64,000 nt of DNA from Myxococcales bacterium. GTDB taxonomy: Bacteria; Myxococcota_A; Polyangia; Nannocystales; Nannocystaceae. The notes under the pieces were generated by a model. That model saw only the letters and a list, made by a program, of their open reading frames with translations. It did not search any database and was not told where the DNA came from. Below are positions 8,974 to 17,452 of the stretch, one piece after another (the stretch's first letter is position 1; each line of letters begins with the position of its first letter). The translations under genes were made by a program, and so were the position numbers. The stretch is from NCBI GenBank assembly GCA_020633315.1, contig JACKDV010000001.1, forward strand, positions 1-64,000, read 5' to 3'.

Positions 8974-11157
8974 ATGATCCTCGGTTCCCTTCTCCTCCTG
9001 GGGGCGAGCGCCTCCGCCGATGTGCCCTCCGACCATGCGGAGCTCGTCGTCGAAGCCAGCGCTCCGGCGCCCCGTGCCCGCAAGGCCACCACCACGACCA
9101 CCTCGGCGCCCCGTCGCACCACCCGCGCCACGGCCAAGCCCCCGGTCAGCAACCCCGCCCAGCGCAAGAAGAAGATCGGCAGCCGCATCGCCACCGCGCT
9201 CGCCAAGCCGCCGGCGGTGCCCACGATCTCGCAGCGCATCGAGCCCTCGGCGCGCGCCAAGAAGATCCAGGCCAAGACCACGCCGAGCAAGCCCCTGCGT
9301 ACCCGGCTGCCGCGTCACGCCTTCACCAGCAAGAAGAACAAGGCCGAGCTCGAGGAGCGCGAGGCCAAGGCGCCGCAGCGGGTCAAGAACCGCCTCGACA
9401 AGCTGCGCAGCACCATCGCCAAGGAGAAGCGCAGCTTCAAGGTCGGCTACACCCCGGTGCTCGACCTGCCCACCGACAAGGTCACCGGCCTGCGCGAGCC
9501 GGAGAACCTCGCCGAGATCGCCCGCAAGCAGAACGCCGAGGCGGCCGCGCTGGCGAGCCGTCGCTACCTGCCCAACCTGCGCCAGCGATCGCTGCGCAAG
9601 GCGGTGGTGGTGGGCCCCGACGCCTCCGGATCCGCGCCCGAGGGCAAGAGCTCGTCGGTCGTCGACGCGCCCTTCGAGCCGATGGTGGGCGACGCCGTGT
9701 GCTCGGTGAGCGCCGATGCCTGGAGCTGGAAGGACTACCTGCCCGAGCCGCGCTCGCAGGGCTCGTGCGGGAGCTGCTGGGCCTTCGCCACGCTCGCCGT
9801 GTTCGAGGCCGCCGAGAACATCGCCAACGGCATCGACAAGGACATCGATCTCTCCGAGCAGCACATGGTCGACTGCGCCGAGACCAGCGATGGCTACGAC
9901 ATCGGCACCTGCATGGGCGGCTACACCGTGATGATGTACGACTACCTGCAGCGCGAGGGCGCGCCGCCGGAGTCGCAGGTCCCCTACAAGGAGCGGGAGA
10001 TGACCTGCGATCGGAGCATCAAGGCCAAGGACAAGATCGCCAACTGGGGCTTCGTGGACGAGAACGGCTCCGTGCCCACCGTCGACCAGCTCAAGGCCGC
10101 GATCTGCAACTATGGCCCGGTCTCCGCCTCCGTCTTCGTCACCGAGGCCTTCAAGGGCTACACCGGTGGCGTCTTCGACGAGATGGCCAGCGGCCAGACC
10201 AACCACGCCATCTCGCTGGTGGGCTGGGACGACAAGCGCGGCGCGTGGTTGCTTCGCAACTCCTGGGGCACCTGGTGGGGCGAGGACGGCTACATGTGGA
10301 TCGAGTACGGCAGCAACAGCGTGGGGCGCTCGGCCGCGTGGGCCGTGGTGGAGCCCGACGACAAGCCAGTGACCACCAAGACCTTCAAGAAGCGCCACCT
10401 GATGGTGCGCAACAAGACCAGCCAGCCGCTCGAGGTGGCCCTGTTGTACCGCGACGGCAAGTACTGGAAGCCCGCCTCGCCCAAGGCGTCGAGCAAGGCG
10501 CTGGTCTACACCATCGCCGCGGGCGGCGAGGCGATGCTGGGTCGGGGCTCCGACGAGATCGAGACCGCCAAGGTGCGGCTGTGGGCCGAGTCCCCCGACG
10601 GCAGCTCCACCTGGAGCGAGTACAAGGGCAAGGACCTCTCGCTGCTGCCCGGGGGTGCCTACGAGGCGGAGGACATGGAGACCTTCGTCTTCACCTTCGA
10701 CGACACCAACGTCGACGCCAAGAGCAGCGGCAAGGGCAAGACCTCGAGCAAGTCGGTCGACGATGTGTTCGCCGAGGCCTTCTCGCTCATCGAGGCGGGC
10801 AAGCACGAGGAAGGCCGGGCGATGTTCGCCCGCTTCCTCGAGGACAAGCCCGGCCACTCGCGGGTCCCCGAGGCCCGCTTCTGGACCGGCTACAGCTACT
10901 ACCTCGAGGGCTCCAACTACGAGGCGCTCACCGAGTGGTACGACATCGTCTACCAGTACCCGGAGGATGACTTCGTGGCCTACGCCCTCTACTACTCGGG
11001 CCTGGCCTACACCGCGCGGGGGCAGTGCGATCTGGCGATCCAGTGCTTCGATCTGGTGGCCCACGCGGGCTATCGCTCGGCCACGCAGGAGTGGATCGAC
11101 GCGGCGCTCGAGCAGATCGGCAAGCTCGAGGACGAGCCCAAGGCGTACTGCGGCTGA
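8974..11157 (+). CDS. Papain-family (C1) cysteine protease with C-terminal TPR-like region
   Basis: The ATG at 8974 gives a clean signal peptide (MILGSLLLLGASASA); an earlier ATG at 8914 would bury it. The product has 727 aa. A long basic, Ala/Lys/Arg-rich propeptide-like region comes first. The protease domain follows: the nucleophile Cys268 lies in GSCGSCWAF after a Q-containing SQG (oxyanion Gln), the His is about residue 411 in NHAISLVGW, and the Asn about 429 in LLRNSWGTWWG. The full papain triad is therefore present. From about residue 598 the protein has helical repeats (FWTGYSYYLEGSNYEALTEW, ALYYSGLAYTARGQCDLAIQ) that look like TPRs. The protease is probably exported. The pairing with TPRs suggests a scaffolded or complex-bound protease. 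Confidence 0.85.
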   Translation: MILGSLLLLGASASADVPSDHAELVVEASAPAPRARKATTTTTSAPRRTTRATAKPPVSNPAQRKKKIGSRIATALAKPPAVPTISQRIEPSARAKKIQAKTTPSKPLRTRLPRHAFTSKKNKAELEEREAKAPQRVKNRLDKLRSTIAKEKRSFKVGYTPVLDLPTDKVTGLREPENLAEIARKQNAEAAALASRRYLPNLRQRSLRKAVVVGPDASGSAPEGKSSSVVDAPFEPMVGDAVCSVSADAWSWKDYLPEPRSQGSCGSCWAFATLAVFEAAENIANGIDKDIDLSEQHMVDCAETSDGYDIGTCMGGYTVMMYDYLQREGAPPESQVPYKEREMTCDRSIKAKDKIANWGFVDENGSVPTVDQLKAAICNYGPVSASVFVTEAFKGYTGGVFDEMASGQTNHAISLVGWDDKRGAWLLRNSWGTWWGEDGYMWIEYGSNSVGRSAAWAVVEPDDKPVTTKTFKKRHLMVRNKTSQPLEVALLYRDGKYWKPASPKASSKALVYTIAAGGEAMLGRGSDEIETAKVRLWAESPDGSSTWSEYKGKDLSLLPGGAYEAEDMETFVFTFDDTNVDAKSSGKGKTSSKSVDDVFAEAFSLIEAGKHEEGRAMFARFLEDKPGHSRVPEARFWTGYSYYLEGSNYEALTEWYDIVYQYPEDDFVAYALYYSGLAYTARGQCDLAIQCFDLVAHAGYRSATQEWIDAALEQIGKLEDEPKAYCG

Positions 11158-11175
11158 GGGCGGGGGGGTCTGGCC

Positions 11176-11661
11176 TCAGCGCCGCCGACGACGCCCGACG
11201 AGCAGCAGGCCGAGCAGGCCCAGCAGCGAGGCGGTGGCCCCCCGCGGGGCCCCGCCCACCGTGCAGCCGCGCTGCTCGGTGGGGGCGGGGGCCGGGGGGC
11301 CGTCCTCGGTGCGCGGGGGCTCGCCCTGATCGCCGGCGCCCGGCTTGGCGTCGTCCGGCGGAGGGGTCTCGCCCGGCGCTCCGGGGCCCTCCTTGCAGGC
11401 CAGGCACGCGTGGCAGGTCGTCTCGGGCGGGCTGCCCTTGGAGTAGTCGAGGTCGCAGCACTCGTCGGGACGGCACACGCCCGGGACGGTCTTGCGCTGC
11501 AGCTCGCCTCCGCCGGGCGGCTTGACCAGCTTCACCAGGCCACAGGCCTCGCCCTCGGACTTGCCCTGGCACGCCTCCACGGCTGGGTTGGCCGCTGCGA
11601 CGGCGGGCAGGGCCCAGGGAGCCACGAGCGCGAGGGCGAGGACGAGGCGGGGGGCGGCCAT
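11176..11661 (-). CDS. Secreted Cys-containing protein with MYXO-CTERM-like C-terminal anchor
   Basis: The ATG at 11661 places a signal peptide (MAAPRLVLALALVAPWALPAVAAA) at the N-terminus; the ORF's upstream extension is not signal-like. The protein has 161 aa. The mature part has about eight cysteines in its first half (ACQGKSEGEAC, CRPDECCDLDY, CHACLAC) and a Pro/Asp/Glu-rich linker. It ends with a Cys (RGCTVGG), a hydrophobic helix (ASLLGLLGLLLVG) and a run of arginines. That tripartite tail is the pattern of MYXO-CTERM sorting signals, in which the protein is processed and retained at the outer surface. Function is otherwise unknown. Confidence 0.68.
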   Translation of the reverse strand: MAAPRLVLALALVAPWALPAVAAANPAVEACQGKSEGEACGLVKLVKPPGGGELQRKTVPGVCRPDECCDLDYSKGSPPETTCHACLACKEGPGAPGETPPPDDAKPGAGDQGEPPRTEDGPPAPAPTEQRGCTVGGAPRGATASLLGLLGLLLVGRRRRR

Positions 11662-11707
11662 GGGCCCCGAGCTTGGCACGAGGGGGTGCGTGCGCCAAGG
11701 CGTGCGA

Positions 11708-12277
11708 TCAGCGGGGGCGGGGGCTCGAGGCGCGGCCCCACAGCACGCGGGCGCGCTCGATCGCGATTCCCGTGCTGATGCCAAGCCCGAGCACCGCGAG
11801 CAGCAGCAGCACGCTCGGCGGTGGCTCGGGGGAGGGGGCGCTCGGCGAGGCGGAGGCGATCACGATCTCCGTGCGCGCGGCCGGACCCGCGATGGTCTCG
11901 ATGATGGCGTCGATCGACGGGCGCGAGGGCTCGGGGTCGACCTCGGCGGGGAGCTCGAGCACCGCGAGCACGCGGGGCGACTGGGCATGGCCCCGCGGGG
12001 GCAGCTCCACGTCCACGCGGGCGCGGGCCACCGTGGGGAGCACGGCGAGGGCCTGCTCGATCTCGCGGGCGAGGGCCACCTCCATGCGCACGCGCTCGCC
12101 CTCGCGGGTGGGCAGCAGCGTGGGGTCACCATAGACCGCCTGCTTGTCGCCCGGGCGATCGATGCGGGGGGTCCTGGGCCGGGGGTCGGCGCAAGCCATC
12201 GACGTCAGGGCCAGCCCGGTGAGGAAGATGCGTCGTCCCAACGGGCAAAGGACACCAGCCGTGGGAGCGGGGGGCAA
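11708..12277 (-). CDS. YscJ/FliF-like (SctJ-type) lipoprotein, apparently short
   Basis: The 189-aa protein has a lipobox (LTSMACADP). A short linker leads into LLPTREGERVRMEVALAREIEQALAVLPTVARARVDVELPP. The pattern LPTxxEERxR...LARxIE.L..V..ARV.V.LP is the ring-building-motif region of type III secretion SctJ and flagellar FliF. It continues with a short strand/helix segment, then a Ser/Pro linker and a C-terminal transmembrane helix (SVLLLLAVLGLGISTGIAI), as in SctJ. The N-terminal SctJ ring domain seems reduced or absent. No other secretion genes are in the window. It is the distal gene of a group with a membrane protein, a FliA-like sigma factor and a PilZ protein. Confidence 0.6.
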   Translation of the reverse strand: MPPAPTAGVLCPLGRRIFLTGLALTSMACADPRPRTPRIDRPGDKQAVYGDPTLLPTREGERVRMEVALAREIEQALAVLPTVARARVDVELPPRGHAQSPRVLAVLELPAEVDPEPSRPSIDAIIETIAGPAARTEIVIASASPSAPSPEPPPSVLLLLAVLGLGISTGIAIERARVLWGRASSPRPR

Positions 12278-12309
12278 GAAAACGGCCGAGCTCGGCCCCT
12301 GTCACCTGG

Positions 12310-13155
12310 TCACGAGGCACGCGAGCACGTCGACGGCCACAGGAGCGCGAGCGCGGCCATCACCAGCGACCAGAGCAGCCACGGGGCGGGGCCCCAGGGA
12401 TCGGAGGTCGGGACGTGCAGGGCGTGGGTCAGCCAGGTGCTCGCCAGAATCGACAGCGGCACGGCGAGCGCCCATGCGAGGCCGAGCCCGACACCCGCCC
12501 TCCCGACCACGAGCACGGCGAGCGAGCGGGGACCGGCCAAGCAGTAGAGCGCGCGGAGGCGAGGCGATGCGCGGCCGAGGTCGATGGTGGCCACGAGGCC
12601 CAGGGCGCCCGTGAGCAGGAGGGACCCCGAGAGCGCGTGCAGCGGGTCGATCGCGGCGAGCAAGGGCTCGGTCCCGGGTGGAGGAGAGCCGGGCCCGGTC
12701 GCGTCGAGGCGAAGGAGGGCGAGAGCCAGCGCGCCGCCGAGGGCCAGCGGGCTCACGGTCAGCACCAAGGGGATCCGTCGTCCGAGCAGCTCGCGTAGCG
12801 AGGGCTCGAGGGCGCGTCGCAGGAATCGGCGATGGAAACGGGCTCGAGCACGGCGTGGCCGAGCTGGCACCCACGTGGCTCGCGACCCGCGGGTGAGCGC
12901 GGTCGCCATCGACCCGCCACACAGCGCCAGCGCAATCACCGCTAGCACGGTCTGGACGAGCGGAATCCACGGTGGCAAGGTGAGGGCCCCTTCGCACGCG
13001 CCACCGGGCCTCGAGGTCTCGGCGAGCCAGAAGTAGGCATCGCGCAGCAGGGACGCGGCCCATGGGCCTGCGAGCACCACCGGAGCCAGCCGGAGCAAGG
13101 GCCACGGGCGGGATCGCAGGCGTCTCCTCGATCCGGTCCTGCGGGGCGTGAGCAT
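12310..13155 (-). CDS. Polytopic membrane protein of unknown family
   Basis: With the ATG at 13155 the protein has 281 aa; an ATG at 13206 would add 17 non-hydrophobic residues. A basic N-terminus precedes about six hydrophobic segments (LLRLAPVVLAGPWAA, IPLVQTVLAVIALALCGG, IPLVLTVSPLALGGALALALL, LSGSLLLTGALGLVATI, SLAVLVVGRAGVGLGLAWAL, WLLWSLVMAALALLW). I recognise no family motif. It lies 32 bp upstream of the YscJ-like gene on the same strand, so a joint membrane role is possible but unproven. Confidence 0.55.
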   Translation of the reverse strand: MLTPRRTGSRRRLRSRPWPLLRLAPVVLAGPWAASLLRDAYFWLAETSRPGGACEGALTLPPWIPLVQTVLAVIALALCGGSMATALTRGSRATWVPARPRRARARFHRRFLRRALEPSLRELLGRRIPLVLTVSPLALGGALALALLRLDATGPGSPPPGTEPLLAAIDPLHALSGSLLLTGALGLVATIDLGRASPRLRALYCLAGPRSLAVLVVGRAGVGLGLAWALAVPLSILASTWLTHALHVPTSDPWGPAPWLLWSLVMAALALLWPSTCSRAS

Positions 13156-13289
13156 GCGAGATCTGGCGTTCTGCGGGCCCGTGCCCCACCGGGAGCACGC
13201 CCGCACCGGGTAGTAGTCCCCAGCCCGCCGAATCGTTCACCCAAGGCGCCATCGAGCGCGCTCCTGCGGATCCGACCCGAGGGCGCAGC

Positions 13290-13982
13290 TCAGGCCTCGG
13301 TCAGTCCCTTGCTCAGCTTGCGCAGCGCCTCGGCGTGGCGACGGGAGACCGTGGACTTGTGCACGCCGAGCCGCTCGCCCAGCTCGCTCATGCTCAGGTC
13401 GTCCTCGTAGAGCCCGCGGACCACCTCGCGCTCCGACTCCGTGCAGTAGCGATCGATGGCCCCCTGCACGCGCTCCCGCACCTTTGCGTCGTCGAGGGCG
13501 GCGTCGAGGTCCGAGGGATGGGTCCCGGCGATCGCCTCCGGATCGCGAGTCTGCGAGCTCACCAGCATCACCACCGCCGTGGTCTGGGCCACCAGCTCGG
13601 CGACCTCGGCCACCCGCTGCTCGAGGCGCCGCGGGTCGGCTCCGTCGCCTCCCTCGCCCCGGCGCACCCGCTCGAGCATCTCCTGGGTGGCCTCGAGCGC
13701 GCGCAGGGCTCGGGTGCGCTGCCGCAGGCCCGGCACGGCGCGCCGCGACGCATCGATCATCGCCCCTCGCACGCGGTGATGCGCGAAGGTGCGGAACGAC
13801 CCCCCGAGCTCCGGGTCGTAGCGCTGGCTGCAGCGCACCAGGGCCTCGTAGCCGATCGAGCGCAGCTCGTCCTCGCCGATCCTCGTCACCCGCGGCGCGA
13901 TGCTGCGGGCGAGGTGGTCGACCATTCGCTTGCACCGCTCCACCCGACGGCGCTGCTCCGGGGTGAGGGGAGGCGTGGTCAC
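13290..13982 (-). CDS. FliA/WhiG-like sigma-70 family factor
   Basis: The GTG start at 13982 overlaps the stop of the upstream PilZ gene (GTGA), which decides the start; the longer ATG at 14027 would run deep into that gene. The 230-aa product has sigma region 2 (EDELRSIGYEALVRCSQRYDP, then FRTFAHHRVRGAMIDASRR), a variable region 3 and region 4 with a helix-turn-helix (DLSMSELGERLGVHKSTVSRRHAEALRKL). Region 2 text and size fit the sigma-28 group that drives flagellar or developmental genes. No flagellar genes are nearby. Overlap with PilZ suggests coupled synthesis of a c-di-GMP sensor and the sigma factor. Confidence 0.8.
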   Translation of the reverse strand: MTTPPLTPEQRRRVERCKRMVDHLARSIAPRVTRIGEDELRSIGYEALVRCSQRYDPELGGSFRTFAHHRVRGAMIDASRRAVPGLRQRTRALRALEATQEMLERVRRGEGGDGADPRRLEQRVAEVAELVAQTTAVVMLVSSQTRDPEAIAGTHPSDLDAALDDAKVRERVQGAIDRYCTESEREVVRGLYEDDLSMSELGERLGVHKSTVSRRHAEALRKLSKGLTEA

Positions 13983-14299
13983 GACTTGTCGCGCTGCACG
14001 TCTCGAATGTGCTTGCGCAGCGCCCACTTCTGCTCGTCGTTGAGGTTCTCGAAGCGCACGCCCATGTCGTGCTTGGTGGCGCGCACCACTCGTCCCCCCA
14101 GCGGCAGGTTGGCGCTCAGCGAGGGGAAGCTCAGCACGATCTGCACGGCGGTACCGGCCGTCTCCCAGGCGGGATCCGCAAAGCGGCAGCCCCCCAGGCT
14201 GATGTCGGCCAGCGGCCGGTTGAGCACCACCTCCTCGCCGATCACATCGGCACGGGCCTCGACGGAGACTCGTGGGTGGAGACGGGCTTCGACCGACAC
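13979..14299 (-). CDS. Single-domain PilZ (c-di-GMP-binding) protein
   Basis: The GTG at 14299 yields a 106-aa protein whose N-terminus, VSVEARLHPRVSVEA, places the RxxxR motif (RLHPR) near residue 6, as in most stand-alone PilZ proteins. ATGs at 14350 and 14371 are possible but would add an Arg-rich tail. The second c-di-GMP motif, DISLGG (DxSxxG), is intact, followed by beta strands of the six-stranded barrel (VQIVLSFP, LPLGGRVVRATKHDMGVRF). It should therefore bind c-di-GMP. Its TGA overlaps the GTG of the downstream sigma-factor gene. Confidence 0.82.
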   Translation of the reverse strand: MSVEARLHPRVSVEARADVIGEEVVLNRPLADISLGGCRFADPAWETAGTAVQIVLSFPSLSANLPLGGRVVRATKHDMGVRFENLNDEQKWALRKHIRDVQRDKS

Positions 14300-14532
14300 G
14301 GCCCGATCATAGCCACGGCCAGGCCTTGCGCGAAACCTGCGCCAAGCCATCGGCCCGCGTCCCGAGCGCATCGCCCCGGGACGTCTTGGCAGGCGAGCTC
14401 GGACCGGTTTGCCATTTTGACAACGGGCGGGAATCCGGCTCGGGCGCCAACCCCATGAAAATTGGCCCGGTTTCCCCTAAGTTCCCGGGGGTCGCGTCCC
14501 TTGCAGAGTCCTGGGGCGCCGTCGTCCCCGCC

Positions 14533-15051
14533 ATGCGACATCGTCTTCGATCGCTGCTGTTGAGCCTGCTCGTCCTGGGTCTGTCGTCGCCGTTGGCCGC
14601 GTGCAAGGACGCGCCCACGATCCCCGGTACCGAGATACCGGACACCGAGGAGAACCGCGACATCCTCCGGGTGCTCGAGCGCTACCGGACCTCCTTCGTG
14701 CGCCGCGATGCGGCGGGGGTCCTCGCCACCGCCCACCCCTCCTACTACGACGGGGCCGGCACCGACGATCCCACCGACGACATCGAGTACAGCGAGCTCG
14801 GTCCGATCCTCCGCGAGCGCCTCGCCCAGCTCGAGGCCATCCGCTTCACCATCGACTACCTCGAGGTCAACGTGGTGCAGGACCGGGCGGTGGTGAAGGT
14901 GTGGATCGACGCGAGCTTCCAGCTCCGCTCCATCGTGGACGACCAGAGCGGGCTCGTGCGGGTGGAGGGACGGCACACCCGCAAGCAAGACCACGCGATG
15001 TTCGAGCTGCTCCGCGACAACGGAGCCTGGCGGATCACCAGCGGCCTGTGA
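14533..15051 (+). CDS. SnoaL/NTF2-like lipoprotein
   Basis: The ATG at 14533 starts a signal peptide with lipobox (SSPLAAC); the longer open frame from 14272 overlaps the divergent PilZ gene and is rejected. The 172-aa product has, after a short linker, the layout of a cone-shaped NTF2/SnoaL domain: two N-terminal helices (NRDILRVLERYRTSFVRRDAAGVLATAHP), a disordered Asp-rich turn, and a long curved sheet (FTIDYLEVNVVQDRAVVKVWIDASFQL, DHAMFELLRDNGAWRITSGL). Such domains bind small ligands or act as scaffolds. The radical SAM gene at 15064 begins 12 bp after its stop, so the two are probably co-transcribed. Confidence 0.65.
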   Translation: MRHRLRSLLLSLLVLGLSSPLAACKDAPTIPGTEIPDTEENRDILRVLERYRTSFVRRDAAGVLATAHPSYYDGAGTDDPTDDIEYSELGPILRERLAQLEAIRFTIDYLEVNVVQDRAVVKVWIDASFQLRSIVDDQSGLVRVEGRHTRKQDHAMFELLRDNGAWRITSGL

Positions 15052-15063
15052 GCGAGGGCGGCG

Positions 15064-15999
15064 GTGCCGGGGCTGCTCGACGTCATCCTCGGCTACGACT
15101 GCAACCTCGCGTGTAGCTACTGCACCATCACGCCGGCCATGCGGGCTCGGGCGCTGTCGCGCGATCAGGTGCTCGCGGAGCTCCGGCGCGGGCGGTCCGA
15201 CGGCTACGATGCGCTGTCGCTGACGGGCGGCGAGCCCACCATTCGCTCCGATCTGCTGGGCCTCGTTCGCGCCGCGCGAGCCCTCGGCTACCAGGACGTC
15301 AAGCTCCAGAGCAACGGCCTGCTGCTCGGGGTGCCGGGCAACCTCGAGCGCCTCGTCGGGGCCGGGATCACCCGCCTGCACGTCTCCATCCACACCCACC
15401 GTGCCGATCGCTACGACTCCATGGTCCGCCGCGCCGACTCGTTCCCGCTGATGGTGCGGGGTCTCGAGGCCGGGGTCGCGGCCGGGATCCCGCTGGTCGC
15501 CGAGGTGATCCTCGAGACCAGCACCTACCGCGACCTGCCCGATGCCCTCCGCTGGCTGCACGCCAGGGGCGTGCGCGCGGCCGACCTGTGGTTCGTCTCG
15601 CTCACCGACGGCAACGCCGACCATCCCGAGTCGATGCCACGAATGACCGAGGTGGTGCCGTCGATGCAGGAGGGCTTCGCGTTCGCCCGGGCCCACGGCA
15701 TGCAGGTGCGCTCGCTCCACGTGCCGCGCTGCCTGCTCGGTGACGACCACGTGCACGCCCACGACCCCGGCGCGGCGCGGGTGCGGGTGGTGACCCCCGA
15801 GGCGAGCTTCGAGCTGCGCCACAGTCGGCTCACCGGGCAGCTCCACGTGCCGGCGTGCGAGGGCTGTGCCTTCGAGGCACGCTGTCCCGGCGTGCGGGAG
15901 GACTACCTGCGGCGCTACGGTGACTCCGAGATCGCAGCGGCCCGCGGGCGCCCCCCCTCGCGCACGGGGACGGCCTCGCGGGTCATCCCGCTGCTGTAG
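15064..15999 (+). CDS. Radical SAM protein A with C-terminal auxiliary cysteine motif
   Basis: The GTG start at 15064 follows a GAGGGCGG purine-rich stretch and sits 12 bp after the upstream lipoprotein gene. The 311-aa protein has the [4Fe-4S]/SAM motif C13xxxC17xxC20 (CNLACSYC), the GGEP SAM-binding motif at 55-58, and a (beta/alpha) barrel continuing to about residue 220. Near the C-terminus is C265xxC268xxxxxC274xG followed by YLRRYGDSEI. This tail, C-x2-C-x5-C-x-G-x4-Y-x4-G-x2-E, is shared by other proteins of this island and may bind a second Fe-S cluster, as in SPASM/twitch enzymes. The substrate is unknown; peptide modification is inferred from the neighbours. Confidence 0.82.
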   Translation: MPGLLDVILGYDCNLACSYCTITPAMRARALSRDQVLAELRRGRSDGYDALSLTGGEPTIRSDLLGLVRAARALGYQDVKLQSNGLLLGVPGNLERLVGAGITRLHVSIHTHRADRYDSMVRRADSFPLMVRGLEAGVAAGIPLVAEVILETSTYRDLPDALRWLHARGVRAADLWFVSLTDGNADHPESMPRMTEVVPSMQEGFAFARAHGMQVRSLHVPRCLLGDDHVHAHDPGAARVRVVTPEASFELRHSRLTGQLHVPACEGCAFEARCPGVREDYLRRYGDSEIAAARGRPPSRTGTASRVIPLL

Positions 16000-16071
16000 C
16001 GCCGTACGGCCCGGGCGGTCCGCGGCGGTCCTTCGGGTCGAGCCGGCACGCTATGCTGGTCGGGATCCGGC

Positions 16072-17247
16072 GTGGCGAACATCGGCTACATCCAGGTCGT
16101 CCGGCACTGCAACCACTTCTGTGGCTTCTGCTCGAACCCGACCTCGCCCTATACCCACGACTTCGAGTCCATGCGGGTGCTGGTCGACGACTTCGTCGCG
16201 CGCGGCTACTTCGGCATCGTCCTCACCGGGGGCGAGCCCACCCTGCACCCCGAGCTGCCCCGGATCGCCGCCCATGCGGCCGCGGCCGGACTCCACGTCC
16301 GGGTGATCACCAACGGCCATCGCCTGGCCGACCCCGCCTTCGCTCGTGCGCTGGCCGAGGCCGGCGTGTCGCTGGTGCACGTCTCGATCTACTCGGTGCG
16401 GCCGGAGATCGAGGCGCGCCTGCGCGGCAGCGAAGGGACGCTCGAGCGAGCCCTCGCCGCCCTCGATGCGGCCCACGACGCCGGCCTCGAGCTCAACCTC
16501 AACTGCGTGATCAACCGCCTCAACGCCGATCACCTCGATCTCAACGTCCGCTACTTCCTGCGCCACCATCCCTACCTGCGGCACTTCGTGTGGAACAACC
16601 TCGATCCCTCGATGGGGCGAGCCGAGGTCAACCAGGCCCAGTTCACGCCTCGGCTCGCCGACTTCGAGCTCTCGCTCCATCGAGCGATGCGGCTGCTCGA
16701 TCGCAGCGGGCGTACGTTTCGGGTCGAGAAGGTCCCGCTGTGCTACATGACGGACTTCGCGTGGGCCTCCACGGAGACCCGCAAGATCGTCAAGGGCGAG
16801 GAGCGCATCGTCCACTTCCTCGACGACAAGCAGACGGTGCGGCAGACGGGCTGGGGGCACCGCTATGCCCCGGGGTGTGCGGTGTGCAGCCTGCGGTCGA
16901 TCTGCGGGGGCCTGTTCGATCGCGGTGACGCCTACGATCCGGCCGAGCTGGCTCCCGTGTTCATCGACCACGAGGCGATCGTCGAGCGGATCCTGATGGA
17001 TCCTTCGGACCCCAGCGACGGGCGCATCGCGACCGTCGCCGAGTGGAAGGCTCGATTCGAGGGACCGCCCGCGACGACCGAGCCCACGGTGATCCCGAGC
17101 CCGCCCTCGGAGCCCGGCATGGTCCCCGTGGGACGAGTGACGGAGCAGGGGCGTCGGCTCTACGAGAGCAAGCGCCGGCAAGAGGCCGCCAAGGCCCGGC
17201 GAGCCGGAATCGAGCCCGAGCGACCATCGTCGATCAAGAATAAGTGA
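16072..17247 (+). CDS. Radical SAM protein B with C-terminal auxiliary cysteine motif
   Basis: The GTG at 16072 places the cluster motif C13xxxC17xxC20 (CNHFCGFC) at exactly the same distance from the start as in protein A, which supports both starts. The 391-aa protein has a GGEP motif in LTGGEPTLHPEL, and typical barrel segments (VRVITNGHRL, LVHVSIYSV, LNLNCVINRLN). The auxiliary motif C269xxC272xxxxxC278xG is followed by AYDPAELAPV. A Lys/Arg-rich hydrophilic tail of about 90 residues ends the protein. It lies 72 bp downstream of protein A on the same strand. The two are clearly diverged and are not simple duplicates. Confidence 0.82.
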   Translation: MANIGYIQVVRHCNHFCGFCSNPTSPYTHDFESMRVLVDDFVARGYFGIVLTGGEPTLHPELPRIAAHAAAAGLHVRVITNGHRLADPAFARALAEAGVSLVHVSIYSVRPEIEARLRGSEGTLERALAALDAAHDAGLELNLNCVINRLNADHLDLNVRYFLRHHPYLRHFVWNNLDPSMGRAEVNQAQFTPRLADFELSLHRAMRLLDRSGRTFRVEKVPLCYMTDFAWASTETRKIVKGEERIVHFLDDKQTVRQTGWGHRYAPGCAVCSLRSICGGLFDRGDAYDPAELAPVFIDHEAIVERILMDPSDPSDGRIATVAEWKARFEGPPATTEPTVIPSPPSEPGMVPVGRVTEQGRRLYESKRRQEAAKARRAGIEPERPSSIKNK

Positions 17248-17393
17248 GTCTTCTCTCGTTAGAAGGGGTCACCCGAGGCGACGAGTTTCCCGTGCGGGAC
17301 CACTAGTTAGTTGTCGAGGGCGATCACGAACGAGCGCCCCGAGCCGCGGACCGGTCCCGTCCCCCAATCACCGGATCCCGCGAATTCACGTGC

Positions 17394-17433
17394 CCTGCAC
17401 GCTGGCACACGATGGTCGTGTGTCCGGTGCAGG
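17394..17433. promoter_or_regulatory. Double-arm interrupted palindrome upstream of LuxR-type gene
   Basis: CCTGCAC (17394-17400) pairs with GTGCAGG (17427-17433), and inside it CACACGA (17406-17412) pairs with TCGTGTG (17416-17422) around a TGG loop. The whole 40-bp element ends 19 bases before the proposed start codon at 17453. It could be an operator for a dimeric or tetrameric regulator, possibly the LuxR protein itself, or a hairpin in the 5' leader that affects translation. Confidence 0.5.
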
Positions 17434-17452
17434 CGATGGGGAGGGTCTGTCG

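Noticed and set aside
11673..11690. TGGCACG...GTGC resembling a sigma-54 promoter
   Set aside because: The GG to GC spacing is 11 instead of 10 bases and the orientation is antisense to the local gene order.
14417..14422. TTGACA -35 box upstream of the NTF2-like lipoprotein
   Set aside because: No acceptable -10 box lies 16-19 bases downstream, so a promoter could not be supported.
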